A DNA stretch of 64,000 nt, from NCBI GenBank assembly GCA_038502055.1, contig JAXRKN010000044.1:398501-462500 (forward strand), in the 5' to 3' direction. Each line of letters begins with the position of its first letter. Within the stretch, counting starts at the first letter, position 1. A program made the position numbers and the translations under genes. Source of the DNA: Tanytarsus gracilentus. Lineage: Eukaryota > Arthropoda > Insecta > Diptera > Chironomidae. The notes under the pieces are model-generated. The model was not told where the DNA came from. It saw only the letters and a list, made by a program, of their open reading frames with translations, and did not search any database. Of this stretch, positions 1 through 10,872 are shown one piece after another.

Positions 1-463
1 GACGACATTTATAACTTTTTATCCAATTATTATCGTGGATGTGATAAAAACTTTTTTCAAACTAGTGGAAATATAGAATTGGTCATAGGAGAAAGTAAGG
101 AATTTATAAATTATGAGCAAATTAAAATAAGTCAATCTAGATGAGATATAAATTCTCAAAGGCTACCAAATTAACCATTTTTGAGCTCAGCATGGAAGAA
201 AAACAAAGTGTTTTTTTAAATTATACGATACACTTTTGATATAATAATGGCTTAAAACTATATTCTTCATCCTTTTCTTTCAATCACGATTCAACTGCAA
301 TCTCAGGAAATATCTTGCACCATTTATAAAGTTTAAACTTTTTTTTCAATCATTGCCATCCAAAACTAAGCGAATTTAAACTTTAAATTTATTTTTACTT
401 CTCCTCGATATTTTTTTATGTAGCATCGTAATAGAATTATCAAAAAAAGAAAGGAAAGCTTTA
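1..463. other. 3' flank of GOLPH3, no gene seen
   Basis: This is AT-rich sequence downstream of the GOLPH3 stop codon. I see no open frame with splice support and no RNA gene. It probably carries the GOLPH3 3' UTR: an AATAAA on the minus strand overlaps the stop codon region (460-465), and further T-rich/A-rich stretches lie below it. Confidence 0.5.
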
Positions 464-2417
464 TTATTTTGTGAATGCCAAGAAGACAGCCCAAATTATT
501 TCGTTGGCATTCTGCTTTGCCGCCTCCGCCTCAAAATCTAAGTCTAAGAGTTCGCGCACCCGTCGCATGGCTAAATCGTAATCGTCATCGTTTAACGGTG
601 CAAATGCATTCTCTAAAACGTCGCTGGCATGTGCTAGAAATATGAGCGACAGCATGCGTTTTTCAATTCGCTGAGGATCATTCACCCATTTACTTAACAC
701 AGCATCTTGGATCTGTAAAAATTCAAACATTCGTGCATGAGAAGATGTTTAGTAGCTGAGAGAGTTGGTTGCTTTACCCTTTTAACGAGCTTTGATTTAA
801 TATTGTTGTCATTAAGCGGATGTGTCGTCATATCGAATAAAAGAAAATTTTGCTTTTCTGTTGTTAATACTCCCTTTTCGACGAGGTTCTTGGCAAGCCT
901 TTCACGCACATTCTTCAACTGATAGCGAAGTTTTAATGGGTTCCATGTCTCACCTAGATTTTATTTAATTTAAAACAATGAATTTTAATAACAACAAATT
1001 TATTAACTGACCACTCAAGTACTCGATCCAGCTTTGAATTGTTTCGGGAGGATCTGTGTCTTTTATGTGCTTCAGTGCCTCATCCAAAAGCACATCTCCG
1101 GTTGGCGTATCGGATTTCAAAATAATTTTTCTGCAACAAGCATTAAAATAATAATTAACTCTGACATTAATTATGTTCGCAATTAAACAATTACCTAGAG
1201 CATAAGCCACGCCGTCTCATGCCGGCCTTTTCAAGTTCGACTCGTCCACGCAAACCAAGCTCTATTAAAATGCAGCCGCGTAGTCCACTTGATATGCAGT
1301 CATTCCAGAATGATGTGTAGCCCTACGATATATGATATGATTTAATTAAAGTTGTGAGCAAAAAGCCATATACACAGCCAATCAATAGAAGAGATAATTT
1401 ATTCATGGATTTATTGATTACGCGGTCACAACCTCTCGGGCACAATCTCCTTCATGGCGAAGTGGAAAAATTATTATTTTTGGACATTATAAATATACGC
1501 ATGGACCATGACTATTATTTATCACACATTACCAAAAGTGATAGCGTGGAAATAGCATGTTAAACTTTTTTTTCTTCATTGTTCTACAACATTCAAGCTG
1601 ATAACAAATTGAAATAAAAAAGAGTCAAGCTAGTTTTACAATTTTTAAGCGATTCGCTTCATTAAAGCCAACACATTTGCTTCACATCTCTCATTTTTTT
1701 CCGCTGTTTTTAGATGAGTAATGAAAATTTATTTTTCCTTATGATAAGCGGGCCAATGATAAGCAAACACCTTACGAAGCACACACTTAAAAAAGCTTTT
1801 ATTCTCTTCTCTCCAACAATGTCTCATAAAAAAAAGGTTTAGCTTTGAAATATTTCACATTATAAACTGCATCGTGATGGGTTTGATTGCAAAATACTAT
1901 TTTTAATGGAATGGTGCAAAAGACACGACTTTTGGCATTCGAATAGAGGTGACGTTGTTAGTTAAAAGGCTCACAATACGATATTAAGCCTTGCGACGAT
2001 ATAAAGCGTAAATGTCGGAAGTAATACGTGAATTAGTGTAAGAGAACATGAAGAGATGAGCATGCAGAGAAGAGATGATGATGATGATGTGTGTATACAC
2101 AATAGAAAAATGAATGTATGCACTTCAAAATGTCATCGTCGACAGTCAGTTAGTTGAAAACTTTCACTGGATCATATAATTTTTTTCCTGGAATTTAACT
2201 CAAAGCTCACCTCTTTATCTTTTAAGCCCAGCAAAAGCACTTCCTCCATAAGTGTGAGTCGTGTCTCTTTGTCGGAAGCTTCTTCCAAGTTTTCGTCTTC
2301 CGTTCCATTCAAATTGTCATTGAAGTCATTTTGTGTGGAAGTACTTGAACCATTGAATTCGGAACTGCCTTTCGTGGCATTCGCTCGCCTCTTAACTAAT
2401 CCAGTGGACGAACTCAT
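464..2417 (-). CDS. GOLPH3: Golgi phosphoprotein 3 (GOLPH3/Vps74, fly sauron)
   Basis: This is a peripheral Golgi membrane protein that binds PI4P and retains glycosyltransferases. Five exons read as 2417-2211, 1322-1195, 1130-1012, 953-778 and 712-464; all borders have GT/AG ends and phases agree, giving about 292 residues (human GOLPH3 has 298). A divergent, polar N-terminus (MSSSTGLVKRRANATKG) is followed by the conserved GPP34 domain from about residue 50. Visible landmarks are ETRLTLMEEVLLLGLKDKE, YTSFWNDCISSGLRG with the PI4P-pocket Trp near residue 75, SDTPTGDVLLDEALKHIK, NVRERLAKNLVEKGVLTTEK and the C-terminal LAHASDVLENAFAPL. The start is the first ATG of exon 1. Intron 1 (1323-2210, 888 bp) is the only long one; I see nothing coding in it. 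Family assignment is very secure; exon borders are inferred from sequence only. Confidence 0.96.
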
Positions 2418-3195
2418 CTCTTTTTTTTGTATTTTTTACACTTAATATTTTTTTCTTTTTTTCACCTTTAAACAGTCGACACTTAGCTCACCACAGATTT
2501 AAACACCAAAATTGTCCTTTCAATGTCCATAAATGTGCAAAAAATCAGCTTTGATTGCACCCAAGTTATTTTAATTCATCGATTTAAATAAATGGTAGAA
2601 AAAAGAGAAATAAATTTTTTCGTAAGCAGAGCAGGGAGCGCAACTGAGAAATTTTTTTCTTCAAATTTTGCGGGGCTTGGAACTGCTCGTTCAACGGTTT
2701 TTGCAAAAAAATGTTATTGAGTCACATGGCAACACATAAATATTATGTTTTAAAAACATAATTTTGACCTCGCATGAAAATATGTTTAAAGGGTTGCCAT
2801 GCGAACTTGACATTCATGAATAAATGATTTTATATAAAAAAAAGTCAAAATTGTTTTTATTGAAATTCAAAATGACTTTTATTCTCTCAAATAATATTTA
2901 ATCATTTTCATTACAAAACGTGAACATCACTATAAGATATTTTTAGAGGGATTGATGTTGGTGGTGGTTGTTACTGTTAAGAGGAATTAATTTAAAGTTT
3001 TCAAATTACCAACTAATTGCATATCAATTCAATAGCATTAATGCGCGGATTAATTAATCACAAAACCGCAAGATTCTCCTAATATTACCCAATAATTGCG
3101 GCATTCTCAAATTTTCCACATTTACATACGTTTAGAGCTACTTAGTTAAACAAGTATTAACTTTATTTTATAATTTTGATGTGTATATATGGAGT
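2418..3195. other. Intergenic: GOLPH3 5' side and DNAJC7 3' UTR
   Basis: The part next to 2418 should hold the GOLPH3 promoter and 5' UTR, and the part below 3196 the DNAJC7 3' UTR. No open frame with family similarity or splice support is present. I recognise no repeat here. Confidence 0.5.
3162..3167 (-). terminator. Poly(A) signal, DNAJC7
   Basis: A minus-strand AATAAA lies about 30 bp past the DNAJC7 stop codon, a normal position for a compact 3' UTR. Confidence 0.5.
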
Positions 3196-4952
3196 TTAAC
3201 CAAAGTGGAAGCTAAAGTTATTGGAACCACCGAAACCGCCGGCATCCGAAGAGAAGCTAAAGAATTGACGGAACATTTGATTTGGATCAAAGTCTGCAAT
3301 AAATATTTTCATTAATGGAAATTCATAAAATAAAAGTATGATGATGCGTTCGTACTACCGGGCATCTCCATCTCTTCTAAATCTTGTCCGTTGTCGTATC
3401 GAGTTCTTTTTGCGGGATCTGACAGTACAGTATAAGCTTCGCCCACCTCCTTAAACTTCTTCTCCTGGTCCTTCTTTTCCTCGTCACTGGCATTTGCATG
3501 TCTGTCGGGATGGTGAATCAATGCTCGCTCTGAAATTAAAAGTTTTATATAATTAATTTTAAACTAGAATAAATTTAAATTGTGTTAATTTACTTCGATA
3601 AGCTTTTTTAATTTCGTCTTCGTTCGCCGTTTTTGTGATGCCCAGTATTTTGTAATAGTCCTTGCGTTTTGACTTTTTAAGTTGTAATTTCGCATCCTTT
3701 AGTGCATGTTTAATCTCATTTGATTTATCCATTTTATAGGCGACTTCGTAGTCCTTTACTGATTCCTCGAAATTTTCTAACTCATAATAGCATCTGGCAC
3801 GTTTAATGAGGGCTTTCGTGTATTTTTCATTGATTTTCAGTGCATTCGTGCAATCAGCAACGGCGTCTTGTAAGTTTCCGAGCTAAAATAAAGTTAAATC
3901 GCATTAAGTTGTTTTGTTTTTAAGAACTTTGATAAGAAATTGTCCTTGATAAAATAGTAAAAATACCTTTGTGTTCACCAACGCTCGATTATAATACAAT
4001 TTTGAATTAATGTCCTTGTTGACGGGATCAATTTTTAAAGCTTCCGAGTAGATGTTAAGTGCATCACGATATTTGCCCGTCTTAAAGCACTCATTTCCCT
4101 GTTCCTTTCTTTCCTTGAGAGATCTCGATTTGGTACGCATTAGTTTGGCCTTTTTATGATCCGGATCGAGCATGAGTGTCCTCTCGAAGTGCATAATTCC
4201 TTTATCGAGATTATCACTGTAGTAGAGCGTCAATCCTCTCACATAGATTGCGTCACAATTAGATGAATCAATTTTCATTATGTTAATGGCAATGTCGTTT
4301 GCCTCTTCGATGCGTCCCAAATATGTCAAAACTTCTCCTTTGATGAGCTTAAGACGCTGACATGCCTGTGCAATTTTGAGGGCTGAATCAATGTGGAAGA
4401 GACAGGTACGGTAATCCTGCTTCTCGTAGCACTGATTAACCTTCTCCTCCAACATCCTCAGCTGTTTCAAGTTTTGTATTTCAGATTTTAGAGCGGTATT
4501 TGAGGCGTCTTGTTCGAGGAATTTCTTGATGATTTGTTCAGTCTGTACGAGATCGCCGAGGAGAATACAACACTTTGCCGCTCTCAAATATCCCTTCTCA
4601 AACTTTGGATCCAACTGCAGGCTGAGCTTGGCATCGTTGAGGGCTTCTTTGTAGTTGGCGAGCATCATGTAGCAGGCAGCTCTGTTTCCCAGAAACGATG
4701 GATTTGCTGGACACAAAGAAACCGCATCCGAGTAATATTTGAGGGCAGCATGATAATTTTGTGCCTTGTACTCTGCATTTCCCGTATTTTTACGCTCTTC
4801 AGCGATCCTATGAAATTTAAAAAGAAAAAAATTGATTAAAAAAATTTGATAATGAATCACGTACAATTTTTATGAACATAATTTTTACACTTTTTTAACA
4901 TGCATTCTAATAAATTCAACTCGATTGCAACTTACGTTTCATTCTCAATCAT
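3196..4952 (-). CDS. DNAJC7: DnaJ/TPR co-chaperone DNAJC7 (Tpr2), proximal-start form
   Basis: This Hsp70/Hsp90 co-chaperone has tandem TPR repeats followed by a C-terminal J domain. Exons: 4952-4936 (17 bp, encoding MIENET), 4807-3967, 3882-3594, 3529-3359 and 3293-3196, all phase-consistent, about 471 residues (human DNAJC7 has 494). TPR motifs fill residues ~8-350, for example NAEYKAQNYHAALKYYSDAV and FLGNRAACYMMLANYKEAL. The J domain runs from KDYYKILGITKTANEDEIKK (about residue 357) with the HPD triad at about 389-391 in IHHPDRH, then FKEVGEAYTVLSDPAKRTRY and a Gly/Phe-rich tail ending SFHFG. An alternative, distal first exon at 10494-10271 joins the same 4807 acceptor in frame and gives about 540 residues with an acidic leader, more like other family members. 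Which start is used cannot be decided from DNA alone. Confidence 0.93.
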
Positions 4953-6072
4953 TTTAAGCTAATGTGGTTAGTTAAAATTCACGGCTAAGTGGCAGAAAAT
5001 GTCAATTAAAAGTGGAATAAAGGCCAGAGAGGCTACAATGAAAAATTTCGAGATGCGAGAGTATTGGTGAGGGTACACACAGCTAAACGTCACGTTGATT
5101 GAGTGGGACAGAAATTTAAATTAATTGCCAAAACAACTGAAGATTTTAATATTTACCTGCGTGGGACATGAAAACCGTTGGAGCCGTAAATTTAAATAAA
5201 AGTATACTTTTTTGTATACAATTGTCTATTGAAAATACGTAGGAGCCGAGATTTAAATTTTATTTGTATGAGGATTTTTTGAATTTTAACGGTAACATTT
5301 GTCCCACGCAGGAATATTTATTAAAAATAATTTTTTTAAAGCAAAATTTGGATATTTTTTCAGCTGATTTATTTTAAAAATTTTAAAGCAATTAAAAAAA
5401 CCAAAATAAAATAGAGAGCGATTAGAAAATCATTTTTGACCATTTTCTATCATTTTTCGTTTCACTACTGAACAAACAAAAGTTTACGTCCTACCCCTCG
5501 ACGCGAAGTGACAATCCCAAATTTTGGCAATTTTAATTCAAGTTTATTCGCGTTTTTCACTAAAACTAAGTGAATTAGACCGTTGAAAGAGCGATAATTA
5601 CGTAAGTTAATTACGTTCATAGCGCGAGATCGTAAAATAAGAGTGCGGTGTTTTGAGGAAATCGAGTTAAAAAGAATTTTTTTCGCGTTAAACGCATAAC
5701 ATGGTGATTTTCCAAAATTGTGAGTACCATTTTTACACGTTTTTAGCATTTGCTGGCACTCGCTAATGGCATCATTGCAATTTAGCGATCAAAATGCACG
5801 CAATAATTTCTAAATTGAGACTACATAACCTCACTGCCGTTTCGAGAGGTAAATAGGAGGTTGAATTTCCTTTACTTGACTTTAGCGCCGCCATGATGGA
5901 TATCATCAAGCACGTCTCAATTTGATTAGTGATTTTATGCTAACCAACGGTGCTTACAGCATACGCACACGAATGCTAACTAAATTAATTTATTAAATGC
6001 CATTCCAGAATCAAATAAACAATTGTGTAACAATTCAGCTTAATAGTGGAAGGAGTAATAAGAAGAAGTGCA
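4953..6072. other. Non-coding stretch upstream of DNAJC7 proximal exon and zinc-finger gene
   Basis: This stretch separates the short DNAJC7 first exon (-) from the zinc-finger start (+), so it should carry both promoters. It contains a hAT-like MITE (5148-5320). A 94-codon minus-strand frame at 5465-5749 shows no domain and is probably chance. No in-frame ATG precedes 6073 in the zinc-finger frame before a stop. Confidence 0.5.
5148..5320. mobile_element. hAT-like MITE, 157 bp with 8-bp target duplication
   Basis: The element body spans 5156-5312. It has perfect 13-bp terminal inverted repeats (CCTGCGTGGGACA at 5156-5168, its reverse complement at 5300-5312), and a further ACCGTT/AACGGT pairing lies inside. 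It is flanked on both sides by the identical 8-mer AATATTTA (5148-5155 and 5313-5320). An 8-bp target duplication with short inverted ends is the hallmark of hAT-type transposition. It has no coding capacity, so it must have been mobilised in trans. Inside are two imperfect direct repeats of GGAGCCG followed by an AT tract. Confidence 0.85.
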
Positions 6073-9000
6073 ATGGATGATCACAATTTTATTCACTTCT
6101 CTTGGTCGCCAAAACGTGATCATCATCAGAGCAATTATGATGAAATAATTGAAACGGATGACATCGATGAGTTAAATGACATGATTGAGGAGCAGGTCGA
6201 GGGCTACGAAGAAGTTAATATTTTGGAGGAGAATTCTGACAACGATAACGCCTCCTATCACTACATCGACGACAGCATAATGCCCGAAAATGATTCACAA
6301 AACATTTATCATCTTAATGACGATGGAATTATGTGCAATAGTGCGCGAATAGGTGTCGGCATGAGTCACTTGATAGAGCAGCGAGTTCAAGAGGCCGAGA
6401 ATAAAATTATTGGCGATCAGGATGTGCAGGAGGAATTTACAGCCGAAGTAATTACCGAAGAAGATTGGGTGCAGTCGCAGGGAGAGGAAATTGTGCCCGT
6501 GGCAATGGAACAAATTGTCATTTCGGGCGACTATCAACAAGAGGACGATGTTGACGCGGTGCCATTGCAGACAGATCAAGACGAATACACTACATCGAGA
6601 CCCTATCCGTGTGACTTTTGCAGTCGACGATTCCGAAAGAAAGCAAATCTTATCAATCACATGGTTGCTCATCAAAACGTTCGACCTCATATGTGTAACT
6701 TGTGTGGCTCTCGCTATGTACGAAAATGTGATCTGATAAATCATTTGAAAATTCACGCTTACAATATCGATGGCGATGATCAAATGGCCGGACCGAGCAC
6801 GAGTGGCGGTAAAAAGAAGCCACCAACAATGAAATACGATGATCTTTCATTTCTCGATGATATTCCCGATACAGACGATGACGACGATGGATTCGATTAC
6901 AATAACTATTCAAAGTCAACAACACCGGTTAAGAAGAATAATTCTAAAGGCGCAGGAAAAGGAAAGGGAAAAGGCTTGGGATTGGGAAAAAAGAAGAACC
7001 CACCTGCTAAAAAGCCATCGAGATATGAGAAAATGTCTAAAGATAAGTCAAACTACAACACAACAGTTGCCAAAGAGCCGAAAAAGGAATATATCGAGAG
7101 ATTTGCAATTACCGATGCAAGAAAGCCTTTTGTCTGTCAGACTTGTGGCATGGGATTTACTCGGGAAAAGGCACTCGAATCACATCAGAAAGTGCACGCT
7201 AATCAAGAGCCGACCATCGATTGCGAGGTATGTGGAGATTCATTTTATGATAATGCAGCGCTTGAAGAACACATGGAACTTCGACACGACTATTCAGCTA
7301 GATTTAAGAAGACTGGAGGTAAAACGACCGGTGGTAAGGTGCCGCCAAGTCGAGCTCAATTTATGGATTTCGATGATAGTGTCTCCTCCGAATTTGAACC
7401 CGATAAACACATTCATGAAATCGAAAATGATTCATCCGACTACGACGAAGACAATCAGCAGGCTTGCGATAAGTGTGATTTGGTTTTTAAATCAACCGAG
7501 GCACTGAAGAGACACATTAAAACTCATTTTATAAAGTCAGAACTGCTTTCCGACGAAGAAGAGGACGACGACGACGATGAGAGCAATGTGAGTGGGCAAC
7601 GCGGAAAGAAAGGCAACGCAACTAATCTCGGCTGTAATGTGTGTGGTGAGAGCTTTACGGAGGCCCTCGACCTTCTCGCTCATGCCGAAATCCATGCACG
7701 ATTCCAGCCGTTCAAGTGCCTCCTTTGCGGCGAGACATTCTTCGAAGAGAACAAAATTAAAATGCATCTAATGGAAAATCATCGTGACGAAATGACAGAG
7801 TCATCGTGCAAGCTATGCGGAAAACAGTGTCGAGATCAACGATCGCTAATAAAGGTAACTAATCAATTTTTAGTTTTGACAAAACTAGGTCAATTTTGAC
7901 TTTCATTATTTAGCACTCATGGGAGCACTCGCGAGATCGGGCACACTCTTGCTCAAAGTGTGGAAAGACATTTCATAATAAGGCCCGCTTAAAGCGTCAC
8001 ATCTCTTCGCATCGCAATAAGAGCGTCGTTTGTGAAATTTGCCATGAAGAATTCTCTGATGGACGTCAATTGATGAATCATCGTCATTCACACACCAAAT
8101 CTAATCAATTTCCATGCACCGAATGCGGAAAGACATTCGGATCGAGAAGTTCTCAGCAAATACACATAAGGTAACATTTAAATCGAGTGATTTTAGCGTT
8201 AAATTAATATTTCTTTATTTAATTAGAATTCACACGGGAGAACGTCCATACAGCTGTCGATTTTGCTGGAAAGCCTTTGCCGATGGAGGAACGCTCAGAA
8301 AGCACGAGAGAATTCACACGGGTAATTAAAAAATAAACTTTCTAATGAATACAATTGAATTATTTTCTTTTTAGGTGAAAAGCCATACTGTTGTCTTGTT
8401 TGCCCTCGAGCATTCAATCAACGTGTCGTCCTACGCGAACACATTCGCTCTCATCACTCTGCACCAGATCCGCAAAATGGAACGACCTTGACGCCCTTCT
8501 ATTGCTCACTCTGCGGTGACCTATTTTCCGCCTCTTTAGATCTCATTCATCACTTGATTGAGCATAGCGATAGAAGCACGGCAGCGAAACGAGTTCAACC
8601 GACGGGTCCACGAAAGTATAAGCGTCGTCGCAAGCTCAGCGAAAATGGTGACCAGAGTCCTCAATCCTCGATAGCTGAAACGAAATTTTCACCGCGAAAG
8701 GCCATCAAGGAAGAGCCGAGCGAAACGCCAGTCAAAAAGAATTCATTTACATCGTCGCTGGATTTTAGTAAAATACCGAACACCTTTGTGGAGTTTCAAC
8801 TGCCCGACGAAATTTTCGAGACAGTATCGCGTGAAAGAAAGGACCTTCCAATTCGAAACAATCGAAAGCAATCTAATGTGCCATCATCGTCATTGTCGAG
8901 GAGAGCTAAAATGATATTTACAGCAAAAGCTCGAGTACCGGCGTACGATGGAAAGAGAAAGACTCGAACAATGATTCAGAAGCAATTGGTGGGACAAAAG

Positions 9001-9456
9001 AGTCTCGAAAAGATTAAGCAGCAACAGCAGAACTCAGACTCGGGCAGCGAAACTTGTTCTAATGAAGACGATCCCAATGAAGACGCACTCAATGTATTGC
9101 TAAAGCGTGAGCGTAAATTATCGGAAAAATTTACAATTGACTTGGTCAATGATTTGCAAGAAATTCTACGCTCGCCTTTAAAGCTAAGCGAAAAGATAAT
9201 TGAAGACGAGGAACTGCTAGACAATTCGAAAGTTCGTCGCTCCGTGAGACGGACGCCTTCAGTTTATGGAAGCACTCAAAAGAATAACAGTACAAGTAAG
9301 GAAGAAGATGATTTAGACTCGGATATAGAAGAAATGGATTCTTTGGATAAGGTTGTAGTCAAAGAGGAATTAGTCGAAGACCAGACCTGTGAAATTTGTG
9401 GCAAAAGCTTCGAGAGTCTCGATGAATTAAGATCGCACATACCTATTCACATATAA
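6073..9456 (+). CDS. Multi-C2H2 zinc-finger protein (15 fingers), probable transcription factor
   Basis: A nuclear DNA-binding protein of about 1,071 residues, ortholog not identified. Exons 6073-7854, 7914-8170, 8227-8321 and 8375-9456 have GT/AG borders and matching phases. The acidic N-terminus (residues 1-175) lacks a recognisable ZAD domain. Fingers: two near 178-226 (YPCDFCSRRFRKKANLINH), a Gly/Lys-rich basic linker, two near 353-402, one near 464, two near 520-570, a run of about six from ~580 to ~735 with TGERPY/TGEKPY linkers, one near 754 and one at the C-terminal end (~1049-1070). Between the last two lies a Ser/Lys/Glu-rich region containing KEEP and VKEEL, resembling SUMO sites. 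The ATG at 6073 is chosen because the in-frame extension to 6046 has only GTG. It may be nested in intron 1 of DNAJC7 on the opposite strand. Confidence 0.9.
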
Positions 9457-10270
9457 GACCATCTCTTTGTAATTTCTCCACGCAAAACAACAAACACACG
9501 ACTTAATCGCTAGACTTTAAGACGTAAACTGATCAGAATGTAATTTTTTTCTTTTCTCTCGCTCTCACACACAACTTCTGCTCAAGTTACTAAATTAGTC
9601 GCCATATAGTTTATTCTTTGACATACAGTTATAGACCTTTGTTAATCCTCTTTTTTTTTGCTATCCTGTTATGCGTTTTATCAAATATGGAAATTGTATC
9701 TAGTTGCGCGAGGTCATTTATACGTTAGCTAGGAATCTTGATATAATTGAGTTGGTGGACATTGAAATTTTTTTTGAATTTTAGACTTAAGACATATGAA
9801 AATATAAAAAGTGAGTTATTTAGATTGAAATAAAGAAATCTTGTTACATTTCAAAGCGATTATTGTCTTTCTTGGTTATATACAGACATGAGAGAGAGAG
9901 AATTTGCAGGTTGTGTTAAAGCTTTAACCTTTTCGTCGCCCACTCAAAAGTGTGATTTTGTTCGCATTAAAAATTTAACGATGCAAGAAGAAATGCTGTT
10001 CTAAATGAGTCACCTGCACAGTGAATCTAAGAAGTAGTAACAACGGTTTCATTTCGTGAGCTACGTGCGATCGATATGATTAAAGGGTGTGAGGGTGCGA
10101 AGAGAGTTATGGTTCATTGATTTGTGAAACGAAAAAATAACCCAAATTAGTGACACGAAAAATTAATTTCGCTCAATTAAGAGGCAGGCGATCAATAAAT
10201 CTCCATAACCACAAAAGACACAAAAGGTGACATTTCTCGAGAGGTGCTGAAATGATTAGATTTTACTCAC
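9457..10270. other. Zinc-finger 3' UTR and possible DNAJC7 intron sequence
   Basis: The first ~380 bp are the likely 3' UTR of the zinc-finger gene, ending near the AATAAA at 9829. The rest (9850-10270) has no coding exon I can support on either strand and would lie in DNAJC7 intron 1 if the distal exon is used. Confidence 0.5.
9829..9834 (+). terminator. Poly(A) signal, zinc-finger gene
   Basis: AATAAA about 370 bp after the stop codon of the zinc-finger gene; the nearest clear signal on this strand. Confidence 0.5.
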
Positions 10271-10494
10271 GACTCATTATTGGGCGGTATTTCCTCGTTC
10301 ATTGTCACGTCCATGTCCAAATCCACTTGTTTCTTACTGTCTTCCTCAACTGAACTGCTATTTTCCTCTTGCTGGGATCTTTTTGAGCTTTCGTCCTCAC
10401 TGCTCTCCACCAGAAGAATTTGCTTATCCGGTACTTCTACAACTTGCATCGGCTCCTTAATCAGGACACTTGTATTTTGAGCTTTTGAGCTCAT
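10271..10494 (-). CDS. DNAJC7: Probable distal first coding exon of DNAJC7 (acidic N-terminus)
   Basis: A 224-bp open exon starts at ATG 10494 and encodes about 74 residues rich in Ser, Glu and Asp (MSSKAQNTSVLIKEP at the start, NEEIPPNNES at the end). It stops at a consensus donor, GAGTC|GTGAGT, leaving two bases of a codon. The only phase-compatible exon I can find downstream on this strand is the DNAJC7 exon beginning at 4807 (G|ATC GCT GAA), which would read NNES-IAEERKNTGN. The alternative 17-bp first exon at 4936-4952 leaves the same phase. Human and fly DNAJC7 also have an acidic leader before the first TPR. This join is inferred and would enclose the zinc-finger gene in a 5.5-kb intron. 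Confidence 0.65.
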
Positions 10495-10872
10495 CGAGAA
10501 TTTTTTTTATTATTTTCTTATTATTCCGAACTTGCTCAACTTTTGTTTGAAGAATTTTTTTTTATATGTTCAGGGCTTTTGAAAGAGCTTTTCGATTAAT
10601 TTTTGAAATAAATTTATTTAATAATCAAATAAAGGTTTTTTTCTAATGAGATATAAATATAATAATCTTTTTATTGATAATTTGAGCTTTTAACACATAA
10701 TTATTTTAAAAATAATAAAAATTTTCAACTCAGTGACTTCCCCCTAAAAATTATATTTCGCTCAGTTTCGCACCCCTCAGTTTTCGAAGATCAACAAAAG
10801 TGAAATAATTAAAGAATAAAAGTGGAAGTAAGAGTTAATTTTGAAAGCAAATAGTTTCTATCGTGAGTTAAG
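10495..10872. promoter_or_regulatory. Bidirectional promoter region, DNAJC7 distal exon / NOP56
   Basis: Only 378 bp separate the divergent ATGs at 10494 (-) and 10873 (+). The middle is strongly AT-rich, and the NOP56 side has C-rich patches (CCCCCT, ACCCCTC). No TATA box is evident for NOP56. A shared promoter is an inference from spacing. Confidence 0.4.

Noticed and set aside
1354..1563. 69-codon plus-strand frame in GOLPH3 intron 1
   Set aside because: Isolated, no family similarity and no promoter; probably chance.
5465..5749. 94-codon minus-strand frame
   Set aside because: No similarity, no splice or promoter support, lies in a region with a MITE and promoters; likely chance.
6295..6925. 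Antisense frames of 90-162 codons over the zinc-finger gene
   Set aside because: They mirror the real zinc-finger coding strand and have no domain of their own.
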